This document shows, piece by piece, positions 9,325 through 18,606 of a DNA stretch of 64,000 nt. Position numbers and translations under genes: made by a program. The notes under the pieces are model-generated. The model was not told the origin of the DNA and did not search any database. It worked only from the letters and a program-made list of their open reading frames with translations. The stretch is from Clostridium sp. JN-1 (GTDB lineage: Bacteria; Bacillota; Clostridia; Clostridiales; Clostridiaceae). The stretch is from positions 1,426,001-1,490,000 of the forward strand of contig NZ_CP033465.1 in assembly GCF_003718715.1 (NCBI RefSeq), written 5' to 3'. Within the stretch, counting starts at the first letter, position 1, and the number at the start of each line of letters is the position of its first letter.

Positions 9325-10158
9325 TCAATATAAATTAGATATTTCCTTTAAAATTTCAGCATTAGAAGATAACTCCTGAAGTAAGGCATTTATTTCTTGA
9401 AATGAACTAGCTTGTTTATCAAATGTACTTGTAATTTCAGTCATATTTTTAGATACACTTGATACTGAAGATTGAATTTGTTTTAATGTGTCATCAATTT
9501 TTTTTATAGAATCAGTGCTTGAATTTGAAAGTTTTCTTATTTCCTGAGCAACAACGCCAAAACCTTTTCCCATTTCACCAGCACGTGCTGCTTCTATAGA
9601 GGCATTTAAACCTAAAAGATTAGTTTGTTTAGCTACGTTTTTAACAAATCCTAATATTTGATCTGTATTTTTTACTTGATCGTCTGTTTTTTGAATATCA
9701 TCGCTGATTTTAATGTTTGACTCTGACATATGTTGTATGTTAGCAGCCATTTCATTTGTATTACTACTTATCTTTTCCAAGGCATCGGAAAGGCTTTTGG
9801 ATAAACTTGAAATTTTGTACTTCTGGTTTAAATTTTTTACAATTGCAATACAGCCTATTACAGTACTATTATCAAAAATTGGAATTGATATTGATTCTAC
9901 TTCCATACCAAATATTTCCTCGGGAATTCTTTTTTTGATAATCTTGCCTTCTAATATACATTTATAATTGGATCCTTCAGATGAAATTGAATCACCTTCT
10001 TTTACATTCAAGTTAAACTTTTCATTACCATAAATTTTAAGGTACTTTTCTTTGTTTGACATAGAAAATAGTACATCATAGTTAAAAAAGTGTTTGATGT
10101 AAGGTATTAATAATTCATAGGAATGCATTATTTCATTAGTTAAAGTTTGTTCAGACAT
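9325..10158 (-). CDS. Soluble methyl-accepting-chemotaxis-like signalling protein
   Basis: About 277 residues with no membrane segment. The C-terminal half is a short MCP signalling domain, with the hairpin-tip sequence [16 protein letters not shown] and flanking heptad coiled coil. The N-terminal ~125 residues are a small sensor-like domain also seen in other clostridial soluble MCPs. It probably couples an intracellular signal to CheA/CheW; no other chemotaxis gene is present in the window. The frame extends up to a GTG at 10173, but ATG 10158 (MSEQTLTNE) gives a normal N-terminus with GGTGG about 11 bases upstream; the GTG remains possible. Only the distal part of a normal MCP signalling domain is present, so methylation sites may be few. 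Confidence 0.8.
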   Translation of the reverse strand: MSEQTLTNEIMHSYELLIPYIKHFFNYDVLFSMSNKEKYLKIYGNEKFNLNVKEGDSISSEGSNYKCILEGKIIKKRIPEEIFGMEVESISIPIFDNSTVIGCIAIVKNLNQKYKISSLSKSLSDALEKISSNTNEMAANIQHMSESNIKISDDIQKTDDQVKNTDQILGFVKNVAKQTNLLGLNASIEAARAGEMGKGFGVVAQEIRKLSNSSTDSIKKIDDTLKQIQSSVSSVSKNMTEITSTFDKQASSFQEINALLQELSSNAEILKEISNLY

Positions 10159-10382
10159 AATCAGTATTACCACCTTTTATAAAAATATCCATAGATATTT
10201 AAAATATATGAATTTATAGGATAAAATTATTATAACATAAATTTAATGGAATAATTTTATATTATATAAATAAAGTATTAAAAATTAATAAATTATTAAT
10301 ACTTTATTAAGTGATATGAAATACTATCTTTTTAAAATATGATATAATTATTTAAAGCATGTTATATTGATAGGAGAGATAA

Positions 10383-10670
10383 ATGAAAATGGATATTGTG
10401 TATAGAAAGTTTTTACCAGTTTTGAAATTACTAATAGTGTTAGTTTTAATAAGTATATTCATGCGTATACTACCAATACTTGTAATCGCTGGAGCTGTAT
10501 CATGGGGAATATTTAAACTTGTAAGGTACTTTAAAAGTATAAAAAAAGACTCTTTTCAAAATGCGAAAAAAGAGATGAAATATGATACTGAAGATGAGTT
10601 TAATCTTCAAAATAAAAAAGTTGTGGATGTAGACTATGAGAATGTTTCTTCAAATGAAAGAGAAGATTGA
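10383..10670 (+). CDS. Small membrane protein of unknown function
   Basis: 95 residues, not recognised. Residues about 10-45 form one long or two closely spaced hydrophobic segments; the second half is highly charged and acidic with lysines (KKDSFQNAKKEMKYDTEDE), so a membrane anchor with a cytoplasmic tail is likely. Start fixed by AGGAGAG six bases upstream. A TATAAT-like element lies about 40 bases upstream. It stands alone between divergent and convergent neighbours and ends in a bidirectional terminator. Confidence 0.7.
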   Translation: MKMDIVYRKFLPVLKLLIVLVLISIFMRILPILVIAGAVSWGIFKLVRYFKSIKKDSFQNAKKEMKYDTEDEFNLQNKKVVDVDYENVSSNERED

Positions 10671-10675
10671 AAGTA

Positions 10676-10718
10676 TATAAAGTATCTTTAAATAATTTAA
10701 AGATACTTTATAATTTTT
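10676..10718. terminator. Bidirectional terminator between convergent genes
   Basis: Perfect 17-bp inverted repeat: left arm 10676-10692, three-base loop, right arm 10696-10712, then ATTTTTTA on the plus strand. It separates the small membrane protein gene from the convergent AI-2E-type permease gene. Confidence 0.85.
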
Positions 10719-11728
10719 TATCTAACTTTAACATCGAGCAGATCTAATATAAACATTACAAGAGGTATACCTATAAGTAATCCCCAAAAACCAATAAAGT
10801 GTTCTGAAGCTATGAGTATTATAAAAGTAAAAAATATTGGTAAGTGTACTTTAGATGACATAAGTTTTGGATTTAAAATATAACTTTCTATTGAATGTAC
10901 TACTGCAATCATTATAAGTATATAAAGTACCTTAGTTAAACCACCTATTTTAAAAGCTATAATTGAAAGTGGAATTAGTGAAATTATTACACCTGCTACT
11001 GGGATCAAGCTTAAAATGAATATCATAAATCCAAGTGTTATAAGCTGTGGAAATTTCAATATAAAAAGTACCGTTACAGATATTGCTGTATTTACAAAAG
11101 CTATTATTATTTGAGCTTGTATAACTTTACCAAATGAGTTTAAAAAGTTGTTCCCAAAGAAACAAAAATATTTGTAAAACCCAGAGATTTTGCTGTCTTC
11201 AAACTTTTTTAAAAAAGATATAATTTTTCTCTTTTCAAGTATAAAAAATAAACTCAGCATAATTGCAATAAATGAATTTACACTCCATTTTCCTATATTA
11301 GTAGCTAGCTCAATTGTTGCATTTACTCCAGATTTAAGATAATTGCTTAAATTAATTTGTGCAGTATTTAAGTATTTTTGCATTATATTTGAACTATATT
11401 TTGATGCTGTACCAAAATCAGCAGCTTGATTTATAAGAGTTTTACTTTGAATTATAATTTGCGGTACATATCTTACAATTATAAGTACTATGGATAAAAA
11501 TAATATTGAATATATGCAAATAGTAATGACTTTTTCCTTTAAAATTGTAACTTTCTTGAAATAACCTAATATAAATTCTTGTAAACTATTCATAAGATAA
11601 GTAAACAAAAATGTTAATAAAAATAGGTCTAATAAAGATCTGCAAAGATAAAATATAATTATTAATCCTATAAAAAATAAAAATCTTTTAAAGGATTCTT
11701 TAGCCCAAAGTTCTTTAAAAAAATCCAT
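10718..11728 (-). CDS. AI-2E transporter family (PerM/YtvI-like) membrane protein
   Basis: 336 residues with about eight hydrophobic segments and a central soluble stretch, the layout of the UPF0118/AI-2E exporter family. Characterised relatives export autoinducer-2 or act as Na+(Li+)/H+ antiporters; the substrate here is unknown. The conserved late segment with SLIPVAGVIISLIPLS and the final IGFWGLLIGIPL motif supports the assignment. Start ATG has AGGAGAG upstream. It lies 18 bases downstream of degV on the same strand, so both are probably one transcript. Confidence 0.85.
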   Translation of the reverse strand: MDFFKELWAKESFKRFLFFIGLIIIFYLCRSLLDLFLLTFLFTYLMNSLQEFILGYFKKVTILKEKVITICIYSILFLSIVLIIVRYVPQIIIQSKTLINQAADFGTASKYSSNIMQKYLNTAQINLSNYLKSGVNATIELATNIGKWSVNSFIAIMLSLFFILEKRKIISFLKKFEDSKISGFYKYFCFFGNNFLNSFGKVIQAQIIIAFVNTAISVTVLFILKFPQLITLGFMIFILSLIPVAGVIISLIPLSIIAFKIGGLTKVLYILIMIAVVHSIESYILNPKLMSSKVHLPIFFTFIILIASEHFIGFWGLLIGIPLVMFILDLLDVKVR

Positions 11729-11746
11729 TCAGTTAATCTCTCCTTG

Positions 11747-12598
11747 TTATAAATTAAGTTCTCTCATTATTGTTATTCCAATGAGCCCAGGTCCCGTATG
11801 TACACCTGCAACTGGACCTATATTTCCAAAACCTAAAAATGTTATATTGTCAATTCCTTTGAAGTGCTCATATAAACGCTTTCCTTCGGATTCAGCACCA
11901 CCATGAAGTACCCAGACTCTTGCTTTTGCTGTTTTTAATATATCTTGAATTATTTCAATCATTTTGTGCATGGCTTTCTTTTTTCCTCTTACTTTTGCAT
12001 AAGTATAATATATACCATCTTCATTTATGGATATTATAGGTTTAATACTCAAAAGTTCTCCTACGGTACCGGAAACTTTTCCTATTCTTCCGCCCTTTAT
12101 TAGATATTTTAACGTATCTACAATATAGTATATTGATATACTATCTCTTATCTTAGGAAGATATTCTAAAATTTCTTCATAAGTTTTTCCTTGATTTATT
12201 AGTTCCCCACATTTTATTATTATAGCACCTGCACCTAATGTTAATGCTTTTGAATCAAACACAGTTATTTTCATATTAGTATAACTTTCACTTACTAGTT
12301 TCAACGTATTATATGTGCCCGATAATCCCGAAGATATACAAACAGCTATAACATGAGTATACCCTTCTTTTTCTAAGCTATTAAATAAGTTTTCTATATC
12401 AGTTATGGAAGGAAGTGAGGTGTGAGGAACTTCTTTTTCCAAGTTATCATACACCTCTTCAGGTGTTATGTTAACCCTATCTATGTATTCACTGTCTTTA
12501 TATATTATTCTTAGCGGTAGTATTTTTACATTAAACTTTTTTATAGTTTCTTCATCTAGATCTGATGTACTATCTGTTACTAAAGCAATTTTTGACAT
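11747..12598 (-). CDS. degV: DegV family fatty-acid-binding protein
   Basis: 283 residues. The opening KIALVTDSTSDL and the later SSGLSGTYNT, GGRIG and the C-terminal HTGPGLIG motif are the DegV family signature. Family members bind a fatty acid, and in Firmicutes FakB proteins of this family present it to the FakA kinase for phospholipid synthesis; no fakA is in the window, so that role is only possible. Start ATG is preceded by AAGGAGG. First gene of a likely two-gene operon with the AI-2E-family permease. Confidence 0.92.
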   Translation of the reverse strand: MSKIALVTDSTSDLDEETIKKFNVKILPLRIIYKDSEYIDRVNITPEEVYDNLEKEVPHTSLPSITDIENLFNSLEKEGYTHVIAVCISSGLSGTYNTLKLVSESYTNMKITVFDSKALTLGAGAIIIKCGELINQGKTYEEILEYLPKIRDSISIYYIVDTLKYLIKGGRIGKVSGTVGELLSIKPIISINEDGIYYTYAKVRGKKKAMHKMIEIIQDILKTAKARVWVLHGGAESEGKRLYEHFKGIDNITFLGFGNIGPVAGVHTGPGLIGITIMRELNL

Positions 12599-12828
12599 TT
12601 AAATAACCTCCTTGCAATCATCAAATATAATTATATATCAAATATTATGTAGTTATCAATACTAGTATGTCGATAGTTATAATATAAATTTAAAATGATG
12701 ATTTAGTTTATAATAAATTGCATAAGATATTAGTATACATATTTACAATTTAACTTGTTAAATGCTAAATTATATCTAATAATTATTATTATACATTTAT
12801 TAAATATAATTCAAATAGGGGATTTAGT

Positions 12829-14037
12829 ATGAAAAATAATAAAAAGATAAATTTAATATTAATCATGTTGTTTTTAATAATATTTATATTTAGTATACAG
12901 TATACCAAAAGTAAGCCTTCTTATCAGTATTCATGGGATAACTTTGAACATATAGTAAATGATTTCCCAAGTTATTCTAAAGACAACTTAGTTAAAATAG
13001 CTTCTAAAGTAATAGATAATAGAAATAGTAATACAATAACATTTGAATTTATAACTGATACTCACTATGACCAAAAGTGGAGTTCTAGAAAAACTGCATT
13101 AAGGCATCTTGATGAAGTAAAGGAACTTGGAAATATGATAGATACAAGTTTTATTGCAGTTGGAGGAGACATAGTTGATGGATATTCTCCAAAGTATAAG
13201 TCAATTGAAAATTTAAACAAGACAGTTTCAGAACTCATGTATGGAAATAATATGAATGTTTTTTTAGTTAAAGGAAATCATGATGATAATACTTATTACA
13301 ATATAAGAAATACACCTCGTTCTGTTGATAATGTAATTTTCCCAAAGGAATTTTATAATTGTACAATAAGTAAAATAAAAAATAATGTGGAAGTAGATAA
13401 TGAAAATCCATATGGTAGTTATTATTATAAGGACTTCCCAAATCAAAAATTGAGAGTAATAATACTCAATACAAATGATTTACCAGTTATATACAAAAAG
13501 GATGGCTCATTAAAATATAATGGTATAAATAAGTATGCAGTATCAAATGATCAATTAAACTGGGCTGCACACAAAGCTTTAAATTTTTCGGATAAAAAAG
13601 ACAAATCCAAGTGGAAAGTCATATTTTTTAGCCACGCGTGTTTTGAAGAGGATATAAACCATCGCAAAAAAATAATAAATGGTGATGTAATGATTAATAT
13701 TATTCAAAGTTTTAAAAATGGAGAGTCATATTGTTCAAAAAATGATTATGGTGATTTTGCTGAAAATGTAAATGTTGATTTTAGAAAACAAGGTAAAATG
13801 GATGTCATAGCTATGATAAGTGGTCATGTACATAAAGATGCATTAGAAAAGAAAGATGGAATAACTTATATAACTACATTAAATTCAGTTCCTATAAGAA
13901 TGAATCCTAATACCCCAATTAGGTGTCCTAATTCAAATACTGAAAATGCATTTGATGTTTTTTCTGTAGATGTAAAAAATAGGGATGTAAATATATACAG
14001 GCTTGGTGCAGGCACAGATAGAAAATTTTCATATTAG
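12829..14037 (+). CDS. Membrane-anchored metallophosphoesterase
   Basis: 402 residues. The first ~22 residues hold one hydrophobic segment after a lysine-rich start, suggesting a signal anchor with the enzyme outside the cell. The calcineurin-like metal-binding motifs appear in order: TDTHYD, GGDIVDG, KGNHDD, SHACFEED, SGHVHKD. It should hydrolyse a phosphomonoester or diester using two metal ions; the substrate is unknown. Similar proteins in Firmicutes are often exported phosphohydrolases of cell-envelope or phage origin. Start ATG has AGGGGA 7 bases upstream. Stands alone; no strong terminator seen after it. Confidence 0.85.
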   Translation: MKNNKKINLILIMLFLIIFIFSIQYTKSKPSYQYSWDNFEHIVNDFPSYSKDNLVKIASKVIDNRNSNTITFEFITDTHYDQKWSSRKTALRHLDEVKELGNMIDTSFIAVGGDIVDGYSPKYKSIENLNKTVSELMYGNNMNVFLVKGNHDDNTYYNIRNTPRSVDNVIFPKEFYNCTISKIKNNVEVDNENPYGSYYYKDFPNQKLRVIILNTNDLPVIYKKDGSLKYNGINKYAVSNDQLNWAAHKALNFSDKKDKSKWKVIFFSHACFEEDINHRKKIINGDVMINIIQSFKNGESYCSKNDYGDFAENVNVDFRKQGKMDVIAMISGHVHKDALEKKDGITYITTLNSVPIRMNPNTPIRCPNSNTENAFDVFSVDVKNRDVNIYRLGAGTDRKFSY

Positions 14038-14166
14038 ACTAAAGCAAAACCCCATTATGCTTAAAAATAAGCTTAAAAAATAAATGATTTACAAAAATAA
14101 AAAAATGCTTGAATATTTATAAATTTAATTGTATAATTATAAAAAACAAATAAGGGGGAAAATATT

Positions 14167-14985
14167 ATGAAAAAATTTAAAATAGCGTCTGCAGTTATGA
14201 TAAGCGTGATGGTAGTTTCACTGTTTGCAGGATGTGGAAGTAGTAATAATTCCAGCAGCAGCTCTAAATCAAAGGTAAACTCACTGCAAAGAGTTAAAGA
14301 TTCTGGTAAGCTTACGATAGGATTAGATGATTCTTATCCACCAATGGAATTTAGGGATGATAATAATAACTTAGTAGGTTTCGACATAGATCTTGGAAAT
14401 GCACTAGCTAAAAAATTAGGAGTTAAACTTGAAGTTACTACTACAGATTTTAACGGAATTTTATTAGCACTAAAGTCTGGAAAGTTTGATGCCATAATTT
14501 CAGCTTTAAGTATGACAGAAGAGAGAAAGAAGGAAATAGATTTCGTTGGACCATATATAGATGGCGGACAGATAATTGTAACTAGAAAAGGAGATGATTC
14601 AATAAAAACTAAAGATGATTTAAAGGGAAAGATATTGGCAGCTCAATTGGGATCTACAGGTGAGCAAGCTGCCATGAAAATTCAAGGTGCTAAAGAAGTT
14701 AAAAAATATGATAAGGTAACAGAAGCATTTCATGATTTAGCTATAGGAAGAACTAACGCTTTAATAGTAGATGGTCAAGTTGGCGGCTATTATACTAAGA
14801 AAGATAGCAGCAAATATAAGATACTAAGTGAAAGACTGACTAAGGAACCTGAAGGGATAGGTGTTAAAAAAGAAGATAAAGAACTTAAAGAAGCTCTTCA
14901 AAAGGCTTTAGATGAGCTTAAAGCAGATGGAACTTTATCAAAACTTTCAATAAAATGGTTTGGATATGATATTTACAAAATGTAA
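14167..14985 (+). CDS. Amino-acid ABC transporter substrate-binding lipoprotein (orphan)
   Basis: 272 residues. N-terminal lipoprotein signal with lipobox LFAGC, Cys23 being the lipid-modified residue, then a Ser/Asn-rich linker. The remainder is a bacterial extracellular solute-binding family 3 fold: LTIGLDDSYPPMEF, NLVGFDIDLGNALA, EERKKEIDFVGPY. Such proteins capture amino acids for an ABC importer. No permease or ATPase gene is adjacent, so it must use a transporter encoded elsewhere. It is next to the sigma-54/cysteine desulfidase genes, so cysteine or cystine is an attractive ligand, but this is inference from position only. Followed by a large structured region that includes a terminator-like end. 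Confidence 0.9.
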   Translation: MKKFKIASAVMISVMVVSLFAGCGSSNNSSSSSKSKVNSLQRVKDSGKLTIGLDDSYPPMEFRDDNNNLVGFDIDLGNALAKKLGVKLEVTTTDFNGILLALKSGKFDAIISALSMTEERKKEIDFVGPYIDGGQIIVTRKGDDSIKTKDDLKGKILAAQLGSTGEQAAMKIQGAKEVKKYDKVTEAFHDLAIGRTNALIVDGQVGGYYTKKDSSKYKILSERLTKEPEGIGVKKEDKELKEALQKALDELKADGTLSKLSIKWFGYDIYKM

Positions 14986-14997
14986 TTAATGTACTTA

Positions 14998-15114
14998 AAG
15001 AGTGGGGCTTTTGCACTATAGATTTCATCAACAAACACTTAACATGTGTCTGTATATATGTTAAATGTTTGGTGCAGATGTATCTAGTGCAGAGAAGCTC
15101 CCTCTTATTTTTTA
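14998..15114 (+). ncRNA. Large nested hairpin after the solute-binding lipoprotein (terminator or structured RNA)
   Basis: Outer stem pairs 14998-15010 with 15095-15106 (AAGAG/CTCTT and GGGGCTT/AAGCTCC with one bulge), a second stem pairs GCACTA (15013-15018) with TAGTGC (15085-15090), and an inner hairpin pairs 15032-15045 with 15058-15071 over 13 of 14 positions. A T-rich run (ATTTTTTATTT) follows the outer stem. It is much larger than an ordinary terminator, so it could be a terminator with an inserted hairpin or a small structured RNA. No known RNA family was recognised. Confidence 0.45.
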
Positions 15115-15285
15115 TTTAAGAATATAATATCATTTTATAACTTGACACAAACACGATATCATTGCTAAATTTACATTAATGTAGTTATAATATAATATAA
15201 TATTATATATGATATACTATAATTAGTGAATAGAACAAAAATGTGAACTTGGAGTTTATCATATTTGGATAAGAGGGGAGTTTCT

Positions 15286-17058
15286 ATGATAAATCAAATA
15301 CAAGACGAATTGCAAGCAATAGCTGAAACCATAAAGGCTGTTATAGGTATAGATATAACTATTATGAATAAAAATTTACTTAGAATAGCTGGAACTGGTA
15401 AGTTGAAAGAAAAAGTAGGATATGCTGGTCCAAAAAATTCTGTGTTTCAAAAATGTGTTTTAACAGGAAAACCTTATTTTATAAAAAACCCTAAAGTTTG
15501 CAAAGAATGTGTTACATGTGATGGAAGGGAAAAGTGTGATGAGAAAGCAGAGGTATGTTTACCTATAATTATAGACGGAAAAGTAGAAGGTGCTATGGCA
15601 ATGATAGTTTTTGATGAATCACAAAAAGAAAACTTTCTACAAAAAATAGACAGCTATAAAGATTTTGAGAAGAGACTAAGTGAGCTTATATCTTCACATA
15701 TAAGTGAAAAAAATTTTAGTAACAAGCTTGAATATAAATCTAAAGAACTCTTAACTGTTATAGATTCAGTTAATGAAGGAATTATAATAATAGATAATAA
15801 AAATAAAATATTAAATCTAAATAAGTATATAAGAGAAAAGTTTAAATTAAAAAATGGTGAGATAATAGGTAAAAATATAAATTTAATTCTTCCAAGTAAG
15901 TTTATAAATAAGTTTAAAAGAAATGATTATCTATTAGAGGAAGAACAAATAACAATACAAAAGGGTAATATAAGATATGATTTTTTACTTTCAATAAAAC
16001 CTATAAAAGTAAACAACAAAATTTCAGGTGGAGTTATAACTTTTAAAGACTTTAATAAATTGCAAAGATCTGTACTCAAAATAAATGAAAAACATTCTAT
16101 TTTCACTTTTGAAGATATAATAGGAGATAGCCCAGTCTTTTCCAAGGTTAAAGAAGAGTCAAAGCAAATAGCAAAACAAGATGTACCAGTTTTGCTGTTG
16201 GGTGAAAGTGGTACTGGCAAAGAACTTTTTGCACGGGCAATTCATTTTGAAAGTTATAGAAAAAGTGAAGTTTTCATGCCTATAAATTGCGGTGCAATTC
16301 CAGAAAGCTTAGTTGAAAGTGAACTCTTTGGATATGAGAAAGGTGCTTTTACAGGAGCAAGCAGTAATGGAAAGATAGGTAAATTTGAGTTAGCTAAAGA
16401 TGGAACTATTTTTTTAGATGAAATAGGAGATTTACCCCTTCATATGCAAGTAAAGCTCTTGAGAGTACTTGAAGAAAAAGAAATAATGAGAGTAGGAGGA
16501 GTTAATACAATAAAAGTAAATCCTAGAATAATAGCTGCTACAAATAAAAATTTGTATAAAATGGTTGAAAAAAATGAATTTAGGAGAGATTTATTTTATA
16601 GATTAAATGTTATTCCAATTAATATACCTGCCCTTAGAGAAAGAAAACAAGATATAATACAACTTTCAGGATATTTTTTAAATAGATATAACAGTGTATA
16701 TGGTAAAAATATAAAGGGATTTGATGAAGAATCAAAAAAGGCACTACTTAAATATTCATGGCCTGGTAATGTACGGGAACTCCAGAATTTAATAGAATAT
16801 GCTATTAATTTTGAAAAACATGATATAATTACTTTAAATACTATAGCTGGAAGAATAGAACCTAATAAGAGTAGGATAGATGAAGATAAGACATTTAAAG
16901 ATATGGTTACGGAATTCGAAAAGCAAGTAATATATGATTATATGGAACGCTACGGATATGATACCGATTGCAAAAAATTGATAGCAAAAAAGTTAAATAT
17001 AAGTACAGCAACTCTCTATAGAAAACTTGGAGAAAAAATTATCAAAGATGATAATTAA
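15286..17058 (+). CDS. cdsR: Sigma-54-dependent activator, CdsR-like (cysteine-responsive regulator of cysteine desulfidase)
   Basis: 590 residues from ATG 15286, chosen over an upstream in-frame TTG because AGAGGGGAG sits nine bases before it. An N-terminal sensor region (about 1-150) carries Cys57 and a cluster C72, C75, C78, C84, C91 that could bind a metal or Fe-S cluster. A PAS domain follows (about 160-265). The AAA+ domain has Walker A GESGTGKE from 306, the sigma-54 contact loop GAFTGA at 353-358 and Walker B FLDEIGDL. A Fis-type helix-turn-helix ends the protein (KKLNISTATLYRKL). Known: in Clostridioides difficile CdsR activates a SigL-dependent cysteine desulfidase gene. The same gene pair and a -24/-12 promoter here make that role likely. 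The gene name rests on this context. Confidence 0.82.
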   Translation: MINQIQDELQAIAETIKAVIGIDITIMNKNLLRIAGTGKLKEKVGYAGPKNSVFQKCVLTGKPYFIKNPKVCKECVTCDGREKCDEKAEVCLPIIIDGKVEGAMAMIVFDESQKENFLQKIDSYKDFEKRLSELISSHISEKNFSNKLEYKSKELLTVIDSVNEGIIIIDNKNKILNLNKYIREKFKLKNGEIIGKNINLILPSKFINKFKRNDYLLEEEQITIQKGNIRYDFLLSIKPIKVNNKISGGVITFKDFNKLQRSVLKINEKHSIFTFEDIIGDSPVFSKVKEESKQIAKQDVPVLLLGESGTGKELFARAIHFESYRKSEVFMPINCGAIPESLVESELFGYEKGAFTGASSNGKIGKFELAKDGTIFLDEIGDLPLHMQVKLLRVLEEKEIMRVGGVNTIKVNPRIIAATNKNLYKMVEKNEFRRDLFYRLNVIPINIPALRERKQDIIQLSGYFLNRYNSVYGKNIKGFDEESKKALLKYSWPGNVRELQNLIEYAINFEKHDIITLNTIAGRIEPNKSRIDEDKTFKDMVTEFEKQVIYDYMERYGYDTDCKKLIAKKLNISTATLYRKLGEKIIKDDN

Positions 17059-17073
17059 ATTATCATCTTTGAT
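17041..17073. promoter_or_regulatory. Perfect 15-bp dyad at the end of the sigma-54 activator gene (terminator or upstream activator site)
   Basis: Left arm 17041-17055 and right arm 17059-17073 are exact inverted repeats; the three-base centre is the TAA stop codon of the activator. There is no T tract, so it is a poor intrinsic terminator. It lies about 90-120 bases upstream of the -24 element, where a sigma-54 activator would bind. Confidence 0.5.
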
Positions 17074-17161
17074 AATTAATATGATTTATATAAAGTTATT
17101 ATATAGTCTCTAATGAGTTTAATTTCTAGTATTAAAAGTATATAAGAATATAGTTATATGC

Positions 17162-17178
17162 TGGCATGAAACTTGCTT
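17162..17178 (+). promoter_or_regulatory. Sigma-54 (-24/-12) promoter of the cysteine desulfidase gene
   Basis: TGGCATGAAACTTGCTTT-type element: the invariant GG is at 17163-17164 and GC at 17175-17176 with exactly ten bases between. It lies about 50 bases before the start codon and just downstream of a sigma-54 activator gene. Confidence 0.88.
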
Positions 17179-17226
17179 TAAATTTAATATAAAATATTTA
17201 ATAGCAATTAGGGAGGTATATAATAT

Positions 17227-18501
17227 ATGAAAAATGATGAACTACTATTAGATATATTAAAGGATCAGGTGGTTCCTGCACTTGGATGTACAGAGCCTAC
17301 TGCAGTTGCTTATGCAGTGGCTAAAGCAAAAGAATTGCTAGAAGAAGATGTAGAAAAAGTTGATATATATGTTGATAGAAATATAATGAAAAATGGAAAA
17401 GAAGTTGGAATTCCAGGTACAAATGAAAAGGGAATTAAAGTTGCAGCAGCGCTAGCGTTAGTTATTGGAAAATCAAAATATAAACTTGAAGTTTTAAAAG
17501 AAGTAACAAATGATAGTTTAAATGATGCTATTAAATTGATTCAGAAAAACATTATAAATCTTGGCTTGAAAAAAGACACAAATGGATTATATATTGAAGT
17601 TGCAGCAAGTAGTAAAAATAATACGTCAAGGGTTATAATAAGAAAAACGCATTTAAATATAGTTCTGCTTGAGAAAAATGGTATGCCTATTTCAAGCGAA
17701 AATTGTGAGACAGAAGTTGAAAATAAAGTTTCTATTAGAGATAGAATAAAGGAATTCAAAATATCAGACTTAAAAGAATTTGTAGACACAGTAAGTTTTG
17801 ATAAGATAAAGTTTATAAATGAAGGCATTGTTATGAATAAGAGAATGGCACTAGATTGTTTTAAATACAATTTGGGAATTGGTATTGGAAATATGTTTAA
17901 AAGTGATGAAGGAGATATAGAAAACTATGCAAAAGCAATAACTTCAGCGGCTTCAGAAGCTAGAATGTCAGGACATGCACTGCCTGTTATGAGCAGTGCA
18001 GGAAGTGGAAACCATGGTCTTGTTGCGATACTTCCAATTGCAATAATAGGAGAAAAGATGAATATACAGCAAGAAAAGATAATTAGAAGTGTTACTTTAA
18101 GCCATCTTATAACAATCTATGTAAAAAGTTATACAGGAGCTTTATCTCCAGTATGTGGATGTGGTGTAGCAGCTGGTGTTGGTGCTTCAGCTGGAATCAC
18201 ATATCTACTTGATGGAAGCATGAAGCAAATAGAAGGAGACATTAAAAATATGATTGCCGGAATAAGTGGAATGATATGTGATGGTGCTAAAGTTGGTTGC
18301 TCTTATAAACTAGCAATATCTGTAGGCGCTGCAATTGATGCTGCTAAGATGGCTATAAAAAATATATTTATACCAGATCAAGATGGTATATTATCTGAAA
18401 GCGTTGAAAAGACAATACAAAATTTAGCACGAGTATCAAATGAAGGCATGTCAAGTACCGATGACGTAATATTAGATGTAATGATGGAATCATGCAATTA
18501 A
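17227..18501 (+). CDS. cdsB: L-cysteine desulfidase (UPF0597 / CdsB / CyuA family)
   Basis: 424 residues, full family length. The opening PALGCTEPTAVAYA with Cys21, the middle SAGSGNHGLVA, and the late CGCGVAAG and GMICDGAKVGC motifs are characteristic; conserved cysteines in these segments hold a [4Fe-4S] cluster as in the related iron-sulfur L-serine dehydratases. The enzyme breaks L-cysteine down to pyruvate, ammonia and hydrogen sulfide in the cytoplasm without PLP. It is transcribed from a -24/-12 promoter and should be induced by the neighbouring activator when cysteine is plentiful. AGGGAGG precedes ATG by about ten bases. Ends with a strong terminator. Confidence 0.9.
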   Translation: MKNDELLLDILKDQVVPALGCTEPTAVAYAVAKAKELLEEDVEKVDIYVDRNIMKNGKEVGIPGTNEKGIKVAAALALVIGKSKYKLEVLKEVTNDSLNDAIKLIQKNIINLGLKKDTNGLYIEVAASSKNNTSRVIIRKTHLNIVLLEKNGMPISSENCETEVENKVSIRDRIKEFKISDLKEFVDTVSFDKIKFINEGIVMNKRMALDCFKYNLGIGIGNMFKSDEGDIENYAKAITSAASEARMSGHALPVMSSAGSGNHGLVAILPIAIIGEKMNIQQEKIIRSVTLSHLITIYVKSYTGALSPVCGCGVAAGVGASAGITYLLDGSMKQIEGDIKNMIAGISGMICDGAKVGCSYKLAISVGAAIDAAKMAIKNIFIPDQDGILSESVEKTIQNLARVSNEGMSSTDDVILDVMMESCN

Positions 18502-18533
18502 GAGCTTATTTTAAATAAACTTAAAAGTTTTAA

Positions 18534-18582
18534 AAGTGCTTACGATTTTAGTTAAAAAAATCGTAAGCACTTATAGTTTTAA
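18534..18582 (+). terminator. Rho-independent terminator after the cysteine desulfidase gene
   Basis: Perfect 16-bp stem: 18534-18549 with 18557-18572, seven-base loop, followed by a short T-rich tail. Confidence 0.88.
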
Positions 18583-18606
18583 TATAGTGATTTTACTAAA
18601 ATGTGA

